Shown in pieces: positions 32,097 through 43,760 of a DNA stretch of 64,000 bases. Made by a program: the position numbers and the translations under genes. Source of the DNA: Orbus hercynius (GTDB taxonomy: Bacteria; Pseudomonadota; Gammaproteobacteria; Enterobacterales; Orbaceae); the NCBI RefSeq assembly GCF_003634275.1, contig NZ_RBWY01000002.1, forward strand, positions 310,001-374,000, written 5' to 3'. Under the pieces are notes generated by a model. The model ran no database searches and was not told where the DNA came from. It was given only the letters and a program-made list of their open reading frames with translations. Position 1 is the first letter of the stretch; each line of letters starts with the position of its first letter.

Positions 32097-32780
32097 TTAG
32101 TACAAATCTTTAATGATTTGTACAACACACCCGACCACTTTATATTGTTTAAAATCTTTACGAAGAACTGAGATCGTTGCACAGCGATCATTATTACATT
32201 GCAGTTCCCAGCCATCAAGTGTTAAGCGGATACGTCTAAGAAGTGTCATATCTTTGTACTCAAGCAGATAAATTGCCCCATCAACAACTTCACGAATATC
32301 AGTATTGATGATCAAGCCATTATTATGCTTGATCTCAGGCTCCATAAGATCGCCTTTGGCCCAATAGATAATGAGTTTTTTGGCATCTAAACCACGATAT
32401 TCTAACCACCCATCAAGTGCTGGGTAGTTCATCACTGGCGGCGTTCCTCGCACGTATTTTTGTGTTCTAGCCTCTTCAATGGTTGGCAATTGTTTCGCAT
32501 AGACTGGAATACGATGAATATATTCGTTGTAGACATTATCATTTTCAGTATCACTGATATCTTCCAGCTTATGGCCAGTTGCCAGCCAGCAGTAAGAAAC
32601 ATTACATTTCTCGGCGATAGAAGCCAGACGACTAAGCGAGGGATATGTTTTTCCTGATAAATAGTCTCTTATTACTGTTTCTGACATGTTACACTTTTTA
32701 GCAAATACAGATACGGAATCGCCTTGCATAACCTCAGTTAAACGATTCTTGAATGTTTGCACACTTTTATTTATTATCAC
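32097..32780 (-). CDS. CI-like repressor with degenerate S24 domain
   Basis: A 227-residue transcriptional regulator. An N-terminal XRE-type helix-turn-helix (SVFAKKCNMSETVIRDYLSGKTYPSLSRLASIAEKC, about 24-59) is followed by a linker and a C-terminal LexA/CI-like (S24) fold at about 125-225. The catalytic serine of the usual GDSMEP box is leucine here (AKGDLMEPEI, residue 145), and the catalytic lysine position reads LLRRIR, an arginine. Self-cleavage in response to RecA is therefore not expected. No other phage genes adjoin it, so it may be a domesticated repressor. Its target is unknown, but the divergent 360-base region is a candidate. Confidence 0.8.
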   Translation of the reverse strand: MIINKSVQTFKNRLTEVMQGDSVSVFAKKCNMSETVIRDYLSGKTYPSLSRLASIAEKCNVSYCWLATGHKLEDISDTENDNVYNEYIHRIPVYAKQLPTIEEARTQKYVRGTPPVMNYPALDGWLEYRGLDAKKLIIYWAKGDLMEPEIKHNNGLIINTDIREVVDGAIYLLEYKDMTLLRRIRLTLDGWELQCNNDRCATISVLRKDFKQYKVVGCVVQIIKDLY

Positions 32781-33142
32781 AAGTATTTCCTATTCTTTAT
32801 GCGTAAAAAAAATAATTATAAATCATTTTTTTGTTAAATTACAATTCAATAATGCAATATCTTTAAAAAGATTTAATGTTTTTTTTAGAGTATCTTTAAA
32901 TTTAAAGTTTTATTTTTGGTGTTAAACGTGATTATTATTTTTATTTTAAACTAATTAACACGTTTTGCGATTTAAAAAAGTTGTTTTATTTTTTTAAGCG
33001 TGTTATTTTACCAGGGTGAAATATTTTCATTTTAAACTCATCTAATTTTTACCCACTTATGTGGGTTTTTTCTATAATATTTATTGTTCTCAAATTATGA
33101 TATGCTTTGACACAATCAAAAGATTGGATATAAGAGGATATT
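32781..33142. other. Non-coding region with an orphan plus-strand terminator
   Basis: About 360 very AT-rich bases between the divergent CI-like gene and the monooxygenase gene. It contains an AACACG...CGTGTT inverted repeat (32957-33004) and a rightward terminator at 33051, although no plus-strand gene ends upstream of it. A short transcript starting inside the region is possible. A TTGACA...TATAAG pair (about 33112-33133) lies just before the monooxygenase start. Confidence 0.5.
33051..33071 (+). terminator. Orphan rho-independent terminator
   Basis: ACCCAC and GTGGGT pair around TTAT, and TTTTT follows directly. The nearest upstream plus-strand gene, aroG, ends about 1 kb away with an opposing gene between, so this signal must serve an unannotated transcript or a leader. 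Confidence 0.75.
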
Positions 33143-34324
33143 GTGGTCGATTTTGATGTAATTGTGGTTGGTAGCGGATTAGTTGGGTTAGCAACGGCCA
33201 ATGCCTTATGTAAGTCAACTATGAATATTGCCGTTGTTGATGCAAAGCACGATATTTATCGCCAACTTATTACAGAGCAGCCCATGATCAGAGCCTCTGC
33301 GATCAATTTAGCGAGTCAGCGTTTTTTTGAAGATATTGGTGTTTGGCGAGATATTGAAGAGAGTAATCGTGTTCTGGCATTTGATTCAATTGATGTGTTT
33401 GAAAAGCACGGCAATGCAAGACTCGCTGCTGATAGTACTCATTATGATTATTCTAATTTGGGTTATATTATAGAAAATCAACTGATGTTAAATGTCCTTT
33501 ATCAACGGGCAATTAGTCAACCAAATGTTCATTTTTTACACCATAATGTCCAGGAACTTTTTTTCAGTAGTGATAGAGGGTTTGTGCAATTCGACAATGG
33601 TCAGCAAATCTCGGCTAAGCTAATTATTGCCGCTGATGGTGCCAATTCATTGATTCGACAAAAACAGCGGGTGCCTTTAATTCAAAGACCTTACCGTCAT
33701 CAAGCCATAATTGCAACAGTAGAGACCCAGCTTCCTCATCGAGCTTGTGCTCGGCAAATTTTTTATCCAGATGGAATTGTCGCATTTCTACCGTTATGGC
33801 AATCAAATACCAGTTGCTTAGTATGGTCTGCAAAACCGGTACCATCGAGAGAATTGTTAGCAATGGATGATGTTTCATTCGCACAAGCATTGACTAACGT
33901 GACCGAGGCTTGTTTGGGGGATTGCCGTGTTATGAGTGAACGGTTAGCCTTCCCTTTGACTGCTCGTTACTGTCCTCAATCAGTACAAGATCGACTGATT
34001 TTAATTGGTGATGCTGCCCATACGATTCATCCTTTAGCCGGCCAAGGTGTTAATTTGGGGCTTGAGGACTCCAGACAGTTGGTCAATGTCATCCTAAAAA
34101 GTTATGCCGCAGATCAAGACATTGGGTTGAAGCAGCAATTTAGGGCATATCAGCGCATTCGTAATAAAGATGTGATTGCCATGCTAAGCGCTATGCAAAT
34201 GATTCAGGATATGTTTGAGGGAGAATCGTGGCTAAAAAAACGTGCTAGAGGCATTGGTATGAATGTTATTAATATGGCATCACCCATTAAGAAACATTTG
34301 ATCAAATATGCATTAGGAATATAG
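33143..34324 (+). CDS. UbiH/UbiF/UbiI-family FAD-dependent monooxygenase
   Basis: A 393-residue flavoprotein hydroxylase of the ubiquinone-synthesis family. It has the FAD-binding GSGLVGLATANALC (10-23), the RASAINLASQRFFEDIGVW segment, ADGANS (about 170) and the second FAD motif LIGDAAHTIHPLAGQGVNLG (about 290-309). Parts resemble UbiI (ARQIFYPDGIVAFLPL) and the C-terminus resembles UbiF (KYALGI), so I do not assign one symbol. The start is GTG, preceded by AGAGG. Confidence 0.85.
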   Translation: MVDFDVIVVGSGLVGLATANALCKSTMNIAVVDAKHDIYRQLITEQPMIRASAINLASQRFFEDIGVWRDIEESNRVLAFDSIDVFEKHGNARLAADSTHYDYSNLGYIIENQLMLNVLYQRAISQPNVHFLHHNVQELFFSSDRGFVQFDNGQQISAKLIIAADGANSLIRQKQRVPLIQRPYRHQAIIATVETQLPHRACARQIFYPDGIVAFLPLWQSNTSCLVWSAKPVPSRELLAMDDVSFAQALTNVTEACLGDCRVMSERLAFPLTARYCPQSVQDRLILIGDAAHTIHPLAGQGVNLGLEDSRQLVNVILKSYAADQDIGLKQQFRAYQRIRNKDVIAMLSAMQMIQDMFEGESWLKKRARGIGMNVINMASPIKKHLIKYALGI

Positions 34325-34356
34325 ATTAAAACTCATTATTCTTTTCAGCGATGACA

Positions 34357-34386
34357 AAAAAACCAGCATATGATTGGCTGGTTTTA
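34357..34386. terminator. Bidirectional terminator monooxygenase/gyrB
   Basis: AAAAACCAGC and GGCTGGTTTT pair around a short loop, with an A-run on the left and T-run on the right. It lies between two convergent genes. Confidence 0.88.
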
Positions 34387-34407
34387 TTAATTAGAAAAAT
34401 CAATCAA

Positions 34408-36837
<2,430 letters not shown>

Positions 36838-36861
36838 TCATTTGACTGATTAATCGTAAAT

Positions 36862-37938
36862 TTATGCAGAAATTATACCAGATTTTATGTGAAAAATCTT
36901 GTCATTTTCGTCAACCATTGATTGAATTTGTTCTTGATCAACGGCGCTAATAAAAACTTGTGCACCCGTCGATTTTAGTCTTTTAGCAAGTAATGCGCGT
37001 TTAGTTAAGTCTAATTCTGAAGCAAAATCGTCAAGAAGATAAAGACAGGATTGCTGAGTTTGTTTCGCATAAAATTCACCTTGAGCAAGCCTTAATGCAC
37101 ACATGAGTAATTTAAGTTGACCTCTAGAGAAAAGAACATCGATCGGAATATTATTAACACGTAACCTTAAGTCTGCTTTATGAGGGCCCATTGTTGTGTA
37201 ATTTAATGCTCTATCTCTTTCAAAGTGTGCAATGAGTATCTCTGCATAGTCTTCCATCTCATCCCAGCCTTGATAAAATTGGCAATCTAATGTGTATTCG
37301 GGTAGAAATTCTTGTCCTGTTTGGATAATTTCAGGGCAAATTTGATTAATATAATCTGCTCGAATTTGGCTGACTTGATTAGCGATTGGAATGAGCTCTT
37401 TATCCCAAGGACGTAACTGATTATAGTTATGTACATTTTTGAGTAATGCATTGCGTTGCTTGATTAAACGACGCAGATTATTCCATAACATGATAAATTC
37501 ATTGTAATGATGAAAACAGCCCCAGTCGATAAAAGATCTACGATATTTAGGCCCGCCATTTAATAAATCAAATCCTTCTGGCGTTATAAGCTCAATGGGT
37601 AAAAGTTTAGCTAACTCAGCTAATTTAAATCCCTCATCATTATTGATTTTAATTTTATTATCGCCACTGCGTGATTTTGATAATCCAACGGAATTGATTT
37701 TCCCACTCGGTGAAATAATATTGCTAAATAGGATCAATTCTGGCTGATGATGTTGGATAACTCGGCTAGAGAGTTGATGACGAAATGCTTTACCATGTCC
37801 TAACATGTAGATAGCTTCAAGAAAACTTGTTTTACCACTACCATTATCACCGATAATAAAATTAAAATGTGTAGAGGGCTCAATCTCAGCAAAATCAATA
37901 TTGCGGAAGTGATAAATTTTCAGTTTTGCAATGGTCAT
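36862..37938 (-). CDS. recF: DNA replication and repair protein RecF
   Basis: SMC-like ATPase acting with RecO and RecR to load RecA at gaps. It has 358 residues from the chosen start: LKIYHFRNI, Walker A IIGDNGSGKTSFLEAIY (about 31-47), the conserved LLNGGPKYRRSFIDWGCFH, the signature FSRGQLKLLMCALRLAQ and Walker B LYLLDDFASELD. I use the ATG at 37938, matching family N-termini; an in-frame ATG seven codons upstream lacks a better ribosome-binding site. Confidence 0.94.
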   Translation of the reverse strand: MTIAKLKIYHFRNIDFAEIEPSTHFNFIIGDNGSGKTSFLEAIYMLGHGKAFRHQLSSRVIQHHQPELILFSNIISPSGKINSVGLSKSRSGDNKIKINNDEGFKLAELAKLLPIELITPEGFDLLNGGPKYRRSFIDWGCFHHYNEFIMLWNNLRRLIKQRNALLKNVHNYNQLRPWDKELIPIANQVSQIRADYINQICPEIIQTGQEFLPEYTLDCQFYQGWDEMEDYAEILIAHFERDRALNYTTMGPHKADLRLRVNNIPIDVLFSRGQLKLLMCALRLAQGEFYAKQTQQSCLYLLDDFASELDLTKRALLAKRLKSTGAQVFISAVDQEQIQSMVDENDKIFHIKSGIISA

Positions 37939-37994
37939 ATTCGTATAAATGGTCCACATATTCAGTAGGTCAAACTGAATATGTATTTCAAGAA

Positions 37995-39098
37995 TTATAA
38001 ACGCATTGGCATCACAACATACGTTGCAGCGTGTTGATTCAAGTCTTCAATCTGTACGCTTGAAGTTGAGTCCGAAAGTAGCATTTGGATGGTGTCACAT
38101 TTGAGCGTATTGAGTACATCAAGTAAGTAGGTGACATTAAAGCCAATTTCAAGTGCTTCTGATTGATATATTACATCGACAATCTCTTCAGCCTCTTCTT
38201 GCTCTGGGTTATTTGCCGTAATTTTCATCTGATTTTCATGGACATAAAGCCGAATTCCTCTGAATTTTTCATTGGATAAAATAGCGGCACGTGACAAGGC
38301 ATTTTTTAGCTCTTCACAAGATGCTTCAAGCGTTTTATCCGGATTACGTGGTAACACCTTACGGTAATCAGGGAAACGGCCATCGATCAATTTTGAGGTA
38401 AAAGTGAGATCTGCAAAATTGACTCTTAAATTATTATTACCAATTTGAATATTGATCAGCTCTTCACTATCGCTCGAGAGTTTAGCCAGCTCTAACACGC
38501 TTTTTCTTGGCATTATGACCGAGCAAGTTGTTGGGGTATGTTCGCCAATGGGTAACGCACAGACTGCTAAACGATGACCATCGGTTGCAACAGTTTTAAG
38601 TAAATTATTCTCGGTCTCAAATAGCATGCCATTTAGATAGTAGCGTACGTCCTGATTTGCCATTGAAAATTGTACCGCATCAATGAGTGACTTTAAGGTT
38701 TTTTGTGGAATAGAAAAATCAGCATCACATTGCCAATTTTCTAAGTTAGGAAAGTCGTTTGCTGGTAATGTGGATAATGAAAATTTACTTCTACCTGATT
38801 GAATTGTAAGGCGATTATCATCAAATATCACTGAAATTTTCGCATCATTTGGTAAGCTACGGCAAATATCTAAAAACTTGCGGGCAGGAACAGTTGTTGC
38901 GCCAGCTTCACTCGGTTCAGATAAAGGTAATCTTGAAATCATCTCAATTTCGAGATCCGTTCCAGTCATTAATAAAATATTATCACTCACCTGTAACAAT
39001 AAATTGCCTAAGATAGGTAAAGTCGGACGGCTACTTAATGGTGCTGTGACAAGTTGCAATGGTTTAATTAATTTTTCACGATCAATAATAAATTTCAT
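37995..39098 (-). CDS. dnaN: DNA polymerase III beta sliding clamp
   Basis: Processivity clamp of the replicative polymerase. The 367-residue product starts MKFIIDREKLIKPLQLVTAP and shows the three-domain repeat of the clamp (RPTLPILGNLLLQV, TVPARKFLDICRSLP, TDGHRLAVC, IDGRFPDYRKVLPR) and ends TYVVMPMRL, the usual hydrophobic-pocket C-terminus. It lies between dnaA and recF. Confidence 0.97.
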   Translation of the reverse strand: MKFIIDREKLIKPLQLVTAPLSSRPTLPILGNLLLQVSDNILLMTGTDLEIEMISRLPLSEPSEAGATTVPARKFLDICRSLPNDAKISVIFDDNRLTIQSGRSKFSLSTLPANDFPNLENWQCDADFSIPQKTLKSLIDAVQFSMANQDVRYYLNGMLFETENNLLKTVATDGHRLAVCALPIGEHTPTTCSVIMPRKSVLELAKLSSDSEELINIQIGNNNLRVNFADLTFTSKLIDGRFPDYRKVLPRNPDKTLEASCEELKNALSRAAILSNEKFRGIRLYVHENQMKITANNPEQEEAEEIVDVIYQSEALEIGFNVTYLLDVLNTLKCDTIQMLLSDSTSSVQIEDLNQHAATYVVMPMRL

Positions 39099-39126
39099 AA
39101 TAATTGGTTCTTTATTTTATAAATAA

Positions 39127-40500
39127 TTATGTTGAAAGTGTTCGTATTAAATTAGAATAATCTTCTTTAATATCATTACTTTCTTCCCTTAATTCGGTTA
39201 TTTTACGACAAGCATGTAACACTGTTGTATGATCTCGTCCACCAAAATCATTGCCGATCTCTGGCAGGCTTTTGTTGGTGAGCTCTTTAGCTAAAGCCAT
39301 CGCAACCTGTCTTGGACGAGCGACTGAACGAGAGCGTCGTTTTGATAAAAGGTCAGAGACTTTTATTTTATAATATTCAGCAACTGTTTTTTGAATATTT
39401 TCAATTGTTATCAGTTTTTCTTGTAAAGCAAGTAAATCTTTTAATGCATCCTTAACAAAATCGATATTAATCGTTTTACCGGTGAAATTTGCATTTGCAA
39501 TCACTCGATTTAGAGCGCCTTCAAGCTCCCGTACATTAGAACGTAAACGTTTAGCGATAAAAAAAGCGACCTCTTCAGACAATTTAATATTATTTTCTTC
39601 CGCTTTTTTCATTAAAATCGCCACTCGTGTTTCGAGTTCTGGCGGCTCGACGGCGATAGTTAGCCCCCAACCAAAACGTGATTTTAATCGATCTTCAACA
39701 CCATCAATCTCTTTTGGATAGCGATCTGACGTTAATATAATTTGCTGATTACCTTCAAGTAAGGTATTAAAGGTATGGAAAAACTCTTCTTGAGTACGTT
39801 CTTTATTAGCAAAAAACTGAATGTCATCGATCAATAAAGCATCAACCGAACGATAATAATTTTTAAAATCTTCTATAGCATTATTTTGTAAAGCTTTGAC
39901 CATATCTTGGACAAAACGTTCAGAATGCATATAAATGACTTTGGCATCTTTTTTATTTTGCAAGATCTGGTTACCGACTGAATGGAGTAGATGAGTTTTA
40001 CCCAGTCCTGTTGAACCGTATACGAATAAAGGATTATAGGATTTACCTGGATTTTCGGCTACTTGCTTTGCCGCCGCATTAGCAAGCTGGTTTGATTTAC
40101 CTTCGACAAAGCTGTCAAATGTATATTTAGGATTAATTCCTGATTGATATACGATATTTTCAGTAATTTTTTGTGTTTTCCATTTGGGCTCTGTAGCGGT
40201 TACTTGTTCAGGCCCTTTTGGTCGAGGTGAGGTTTGTGTTGTGCTACGCAATTTTTTAGGTGAACCGACTTCGATTGACAATTTAGGCGATTGTGTATTA
40301 AGTAATTGGCTTAGTGACAACGAAATTTTAGCAAGGTATTTATTCTTAACCCAGTCAAGTACAAAACGATTAGGGGCATAAAGATAAAGCTTATTATCCT
40401 CCATTTCGGCTTGCAATGGTCTAATCCATAAATTAAATTCCGTAGGCGTTAACTCTTCTTGCAATTGAGATAAACAGGTTTGCCAGATCGTTGTAGGCAC
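39127..40500 (-). CDS. dnaA: Chromosomal replication initiator DnaA
   Basis: AAA+ initiator that binds DnaA boxes and opens the origin. The 457-residue product has domain I ([20 protein letters not shown]), a short linker, the AAA+ domain with Walker [19 protein letters not shown] and Walker [14 protein letters not shown], and domain IV with [16 protein letters not shown], the DnaA-box recognition signature. I place the start at a GTG (40500), 6 bases after GGAG; the upstream ATG at 40542 would add an atypical 14-residue extension overlapping a DnaA box. First gene of the dnaA-dnaN-recF-gyrB cluster. Confidence 0.95.
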   Translation of the reverse strand: MPTTIWQTCLSQLQEELTPTEFNLWIRPLQAEMEDNKLYLYAPNRFVLDWVKNKYLAKISLSLSQLLNTQSPKLSIEVGSPKKLRSTTQTSPRPKGPEQVTATEPKWKTQKITENIVYQSGINPKYTFDSFVEGKSNQLANAAAKQVAENPGKSYNPLFVYGSTGLGKTHLLHSVGNQILQNKKDAKVIYMHSERFVQDMVKALQNNAIEDFKNYYRSVDALLIDDIQFFANKERTQEEFFHTFNTLLEGNQQIILTSDRYPKEIDGVEDRLKSRFGWGLTIAVEPPELETRVAILMKKAEENNIKLSEEVAFFIAKRLRSNVRELEGALNRVIANANFTGKTINIDFVKDALKDLLALQEKLITIENIQKTVAEYYKIKVSDLLSKRRSRSVARPRQVAMALAKELTNKSLPEIGNDFGGRDHTTVLHACRKITELREESNDIKEDYSNLIRTLST

Positions 40501-40532
40501 GAAAGACTCCAAATAATTTTTAATGTCAATGA

Positions 40533-40669
40533 TTATCCACAAATTTAGTTAATCAATTTCGTTAATTGTGAATAAAAAAAAATATTGCTAGTTTTTGATT
40601 TTTTTTTGTACAAATGCTCGGCTAGCAAGATAGGTATTTGATGTCAGCTATTGTAATTGATGTGTATAA
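40533..40669. promoter_or_regulatory. Three DnaA boxes upstream of dnaA
   Basis: Three 9-mers match the TTATNCACA consensus: TTATCCACA at 40533-40541 (plus strand), TTATTCACA at 40567-40575 (minus) and TTATACACA at 40661-40669 (minus). The DNA between is very AT-rich. In relatives, DnaA boxes in the dnaA promoter mediate autoregulation. I cannot tell whether this is also part of oriC. Confidence 0.7.
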
Positions 40670-40680
40670 ATAATCAATAA

Positions 40681-40706
40681 AAAACCCGGTTATTAAACCG
40701 GGTTTT
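40681..40706. terminator. ompA terminator
   Basis: AAAACCCGGT and ACCGGGTTTT form a perfect 10-bp stem around TATTAA, 25 bases after the ompA stop. Read leftward it is followed by TTTTATTG. The symmetric A/T flanks may let it work in both directions. Confidence 0.9.
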
Positions 40707-40730
40707 GGTAAAATAAACTAATTATTCAAA

Positions 40731-41780
40731 TTATTTAGTATTATCTTTATGTTCAGTTACTTCAAACTCTTGAACCGATACTGCTTTAACTTCGATCTCA
40801 ACACGACGATCTGGTGCTAAACAAGTGATAAGCTCTGCACCTTTAAGCGCATTACATTGATCACCAGTAAGTGGCTGTGATTTACCAACACCACGAGCAC
40901 TGATTAAGTTAGCAGGAACACCTTGAGATACTAGGTAATTCATTACTGCATCTGCACGTTTTTCTGATAATTTTAAGTTATAGCTGCTTGAACCGATACG
41001 GTCAGTGTGGCCAATAACTACGATAGCACTTTCAGATGGATTAAGTTTAATTAAAGTGCTCACTAAGTTGTCTAGTGCTGCTTTCCCTTCTGGTTTTAAC
41101 TCAGCTTTAGCATAAGTAAATAGCACATCTTCATTTAGTACAAAACGATTTTCACGTAATACTAATTCTGATGCTTTAGCTACATTTGGTGAACCTAACG
41201 CGTAAGTCACACCTAATGTTAATAGACCATTACTTGGATCTGTTGGGCCATCGTTACCAATTTTGTTAACCCACTGGTATTCTAAACGTGTAGAGAAATC
41301 TTCATTTAAACGGTAATCAAAACCTAAAGCATACACAGGAGATACACTTGTATCTGTGCTATGGCTACCGCCAGATTTCCATTTAGTCGTGTGGATGAAT
41401 GCACCGGCACGAGCATAGATATCTAAATCATCAGAGATAAATGAAATAGGGTAGCTAACTTTACCTGTTAATGATGCACCGTGAACAGTTAATTTACCTG
41501 TTGGGCTGCTACCATTTGTTTTATATTCTGCTTTACCTAACCAATCATAACCTAGTTCAGCTGCAAGGTAACGGTTCGCCTGAAAACCAACAAATGCACC
41601 ACCACCGACACGACTAGCAGATACTTTATCAGCACCTTCAACTTTGTCCGATTCAGTTTTGTAAAATTTTGACCAACCTAATTTACCACCAACATACCAA
41701 GTATTTTCTGGTAATGCAGCGTTTGCTACAGATGTTATGCTAGCAATTGCCACAGCTAGCGCTAAAGTTGTTTTTTTCAT
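40731..41780 (-). CDS. ompA: Outer membrane protein A
   Basis: Abundant outer-membrane porin-like protein that anchors the membrane to peptidoglycan. The 349-residue precursor has a signal peptide (MKKTTLALAVAIASITSVANA), an eight-stranded beta-barrel (about 22-195) and a C-terminal OmpA domain (about 215-335) with the peptidoglycan-binding NLKLSEKRADAVMNYLVSQG stretch and a conserved disulfide pair (DQCNALKGAELITCLAPDRR). I chose ATG 41780, preceded by GAGG; an in-frame ATG four codons upstream would extend past the signal peptide. A roughly 190-base AT-rich leader region lies upstream. Confidence 0.93.
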   Translation of the reverse strand: MKKTTLALAVAIASITSVANAALPENTWYVGGKLGWSKFYKTESDKVEGADKVSASRVGGGAFVGFQANRYLAAELGYDWLGKAEYKTNGSSPTGKLTVHGASLTGKVSYPISFISDDLDIYARAGAFIHTTKWKSGGSHSTDTSVSPVYALGFDYRLNEDFSTRLEYQWVNKIGNDGPTDPSNGLLTLGVTYALGSPNVAKASELVLRENRFVLNEDVLFTYAKAELKPEGKAALDNLVSTLIKLNPSESAIVVIGHTDRIGSSSYNLKLSEKRADAVMNYLVSQGVPANLISARGVGKSQPLTGDQCNALKGAELITCLAPDRRVEIEVKAVSVQEFEVTEHKDNTK

Positions 41781-41987
41781 TTTGTACCTCAACTTGAATT
41801 TTTGTTGATAAATATTTTTAACAAACTTAATAATTACTGTTAAAAATAATTCTTTATTTCCATATATTATTTTTATATTTTTCTTACACAGATGCTTTTA
41901 TAGTATAGCACGTGTAATTTACTTGGCTACAGATAATTTTTACTTTACACAAATTAAAGGGCTTTTTTGTGCCATTTTTCATCTTAA

Positions 41988-42887
41988 TTAATCAGTTATT
42001 GTAATTAGTGAGTCAATCGTTTCTGAAAGTGTGCTGGACATAATGAGGAAGTCTGCTTCAATTTTTTTATCTCTTTCTTCCGGCATATAATCTTCATTTT
42101 TATCTAAAATACTTGCATCAAACTTGATTCTTTTTAATGTATCATCTCGATTTAGCATAAACGATACGCCTCTACTGTCAATAAGATTTAATTTACTGAC
42201 TTGCTTACCGGCATCAATGTGTACAAAAATTTCATTACTATCCATATCTTGATTTTTACAACGCACTACCTGACTCTCTTCAATCGCGTCTTTGAGCTCA
42301 ATTTCATTACCGAGTTCAAGCGGAGGATAGTGCTGTGTGTTTCGGACCCATTCGGTCATCAAATTTTCGAGAGGTTTCGTACTCGAACGAGGTGTAATTG
42401 CCAAGCTACCCATTTCTTTTCTAAGTAAAGCGAGTAGATCTTCAGCTTGCTTGAAACTTGAGCTATCGACAATCAATCGTTTTTGTTTTGTATCAATCCA
42501 TAACCAAAAGAACTGATATTTACTAAAAGCGCGTGGTAATAGGTCAATAAAGACTTCCTCTTTTAATGCAATAGTCTCTGTTTTTTTTAATTTTCTATTT
42601 AATGCATCTTCTTGTTTAGCAATTTTTGTAGTAAGTGCCTGTTTGATAACCGAGGATGGTAAAATTTTACTCTCTTTTTTTAAACGTAATAATAACTGTC
42701 CATCAATATCAATCATCAGTGGATTATTGCTATTTTCACCATAAGGTGAAATCCAGCCAGATTTAGTACTTTCAGTTTTATCACATGGTATAAAAGGAGC
42801 GGCATTAACTGCCTGTTCAACAAGTTGCTTATCCAGTAAATTATCTTTGTTTAATTGATAAATAATGGCATTTTTGAACCAAACCAT
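41988..42887 (-). CDS. rdgC: Recombination-associated protein RdgC
   Basis: Ring-forming DNA-binding protein that modulates RecA-driven recombination. The 299-residue product begins MVWFKNAIIYQLNKD, typical of RdgC, and has the family length. I place the start at ATG 42887; an upstream in-frame ATG at 42929 would lie within a 30-bp palindrome and add an N-terminus absent from relatives. The nearest Shine-Dalgarno-like GGAAA is somewhat distant. Confidence 0.9.
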   Translation of the reverse strand: MVWFKNAIIYQLNKDNLLDKQLVEQAVNAAPFIPCDKTESTKSGWISPYGENSNNPLMIDIDGQLLLRLKKESKILPSSVIKQALTTKIAKQEDALNRKLKKTETIALKEEVFIDLLPRAFSKYQFFWLWIDTKQKRLIVDSSSFKQAEDLLALLRKEMGSLAITPRSSTKPLENLMTEWVRNTQHYPPLELGNEIELKDAIEESQVVRCKNQDMDSNEIFVHIDAGKQVSKLNLIDSRGVSFMLNRDDTLKRIKFDASILDKNEDYMPEERDKKIEADFLIMSSTLSETIDSLITITD

Positions 42888-42922
42888 AGTAATTGATATT
42901 TCCTTTGCAAATAAGATTGATG

Positions 42923-42952
42923 TACCCAACTGGCTAATTAGCCAGTTGGGTA
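42923..42952. repeat. 30-bp perfect palindrome upstream of rdgC
   Basis: The sequence TACCCAACTGGCTAA is followed directly by its exact reverse complement, giving a 30-bp palindrome with no spacer. It lies between the mipA-like stop (43011) and the rdgC start (42887). There is no T-run on either side, so it is not a textbook terminator; a protein-binding operator or an RNA hairpin at the mipA 3' end are alternatives. Confidence 0.85.
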
Positions 42953-43010
42953 TTGAGTTGGATATCGTTCAGCGCAAAATCGCTTTATCCAAAAGCTGAG
43001 CTATAAATTA

Positions 43011-43760
43011 TTAGAAACTGTAGTTTATACCCGCAAATACACTTGGAATGGTACTGTTAGCAATCATTGGGCTATTTTTTGCATCACCCGTTAATTTATC
43101 GACTCTTACTCCGACGTAAGTTGAAAAACTTTGAGTTAATGTATATGAACCAATTAATGAAACATATGGAGTAAATGAACTTTTCGCGTCATGATAAGCG
43201 AGTCCTGAACGTGTCGCTTCACTATGAGAGACGCCATAGTAATAATCATTATGTTTATCATTAGCCCAAAGAAAACCGACTTTAGGTTCAATAACCCATC
43301 GGTCACCGGAAATTGGATAAGAATAACTTGCTCCAATCAATACGCTATTGCTTTCATTTAAAATGTCAGCGCCAATACCTGTTGCAAAGTTACCATATTG
43401 CGTTGCAATGGAATAGCGTGCTTCTGCAACAACAGTGGAATGACGTTTATCAAGTTGCTTCATTTGATGATTATCAGAATCACTTGGCTTAAATTGTAGT
43501 GGAAGATAGCTAAGCCCTAATGAAATTTTTTGATTATTATCGTTATACAGATAAGCGCCAGCCGTAAAATTATTGATAAAGAAGACTTCGTTCTCAAACA
43601 CGATATGGGGTAATGGATAGTATACCGCACCATAACCTTTATAAGGCGAATCTGTCCAGCTTGCCCCAAGGCCAACTGAAATAGGGGTGGCTTGAGCAGA
43701 AAAAGAGGCAATAATCAATGATGTGGTAATCGCCGATAAAGAAATGAGATGCTTGTTCAC
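43011..43760 (-). CDS. MipA/OmpV family outer-membrane protein
   Basis: A 249-residue precursor with a signal peptide (residues 1-24, ending FSAQA) followed by an OmpV-like beta-barrel with alternating hydrophobic strands and a terminal phenylalanine (FAGINYSF) typical of BAM substrates. Early SVGLGASWTDSPYKGYG and late TYVGVRVDKLTGDAKNSPMI match the family. MipA is described as a scaffold for murein enzymes, but other members have different roles, so function is open. A GGAG site precedes the ATG. Confidence 0.83.
   Translation of the reverse strand: MNKHLISLSAITTSLIIASFSAQATPISVGLGASWTDSPYKGYGAVYYPLPHIVFENEVFFINNFTAGAYLYNDNNQKISLGLSYLPLQFKPSDSDNHQMKQLDKRHSTVVAEARYSIATQYGNFATGIGADILNESNSVLIGASYSYPISGDRWVIEPKVGFLWANDKHNDYYYGVSHSEATRSGLAYHDAKSSFTPYVSLIGSYTLTQSFSTYVGVRVDKLTGDAKNSPMIANSTIPSVFAGINYSF

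Noticed and set aside
32686..32925. A 79-codon plus-strand frame next to the CI-like gene
   Set aside because: The first third is antisense to the repressor N-terminus and the rest is AT-driven Phe/Ile/Leu/Asn; no ribosome-binding site.
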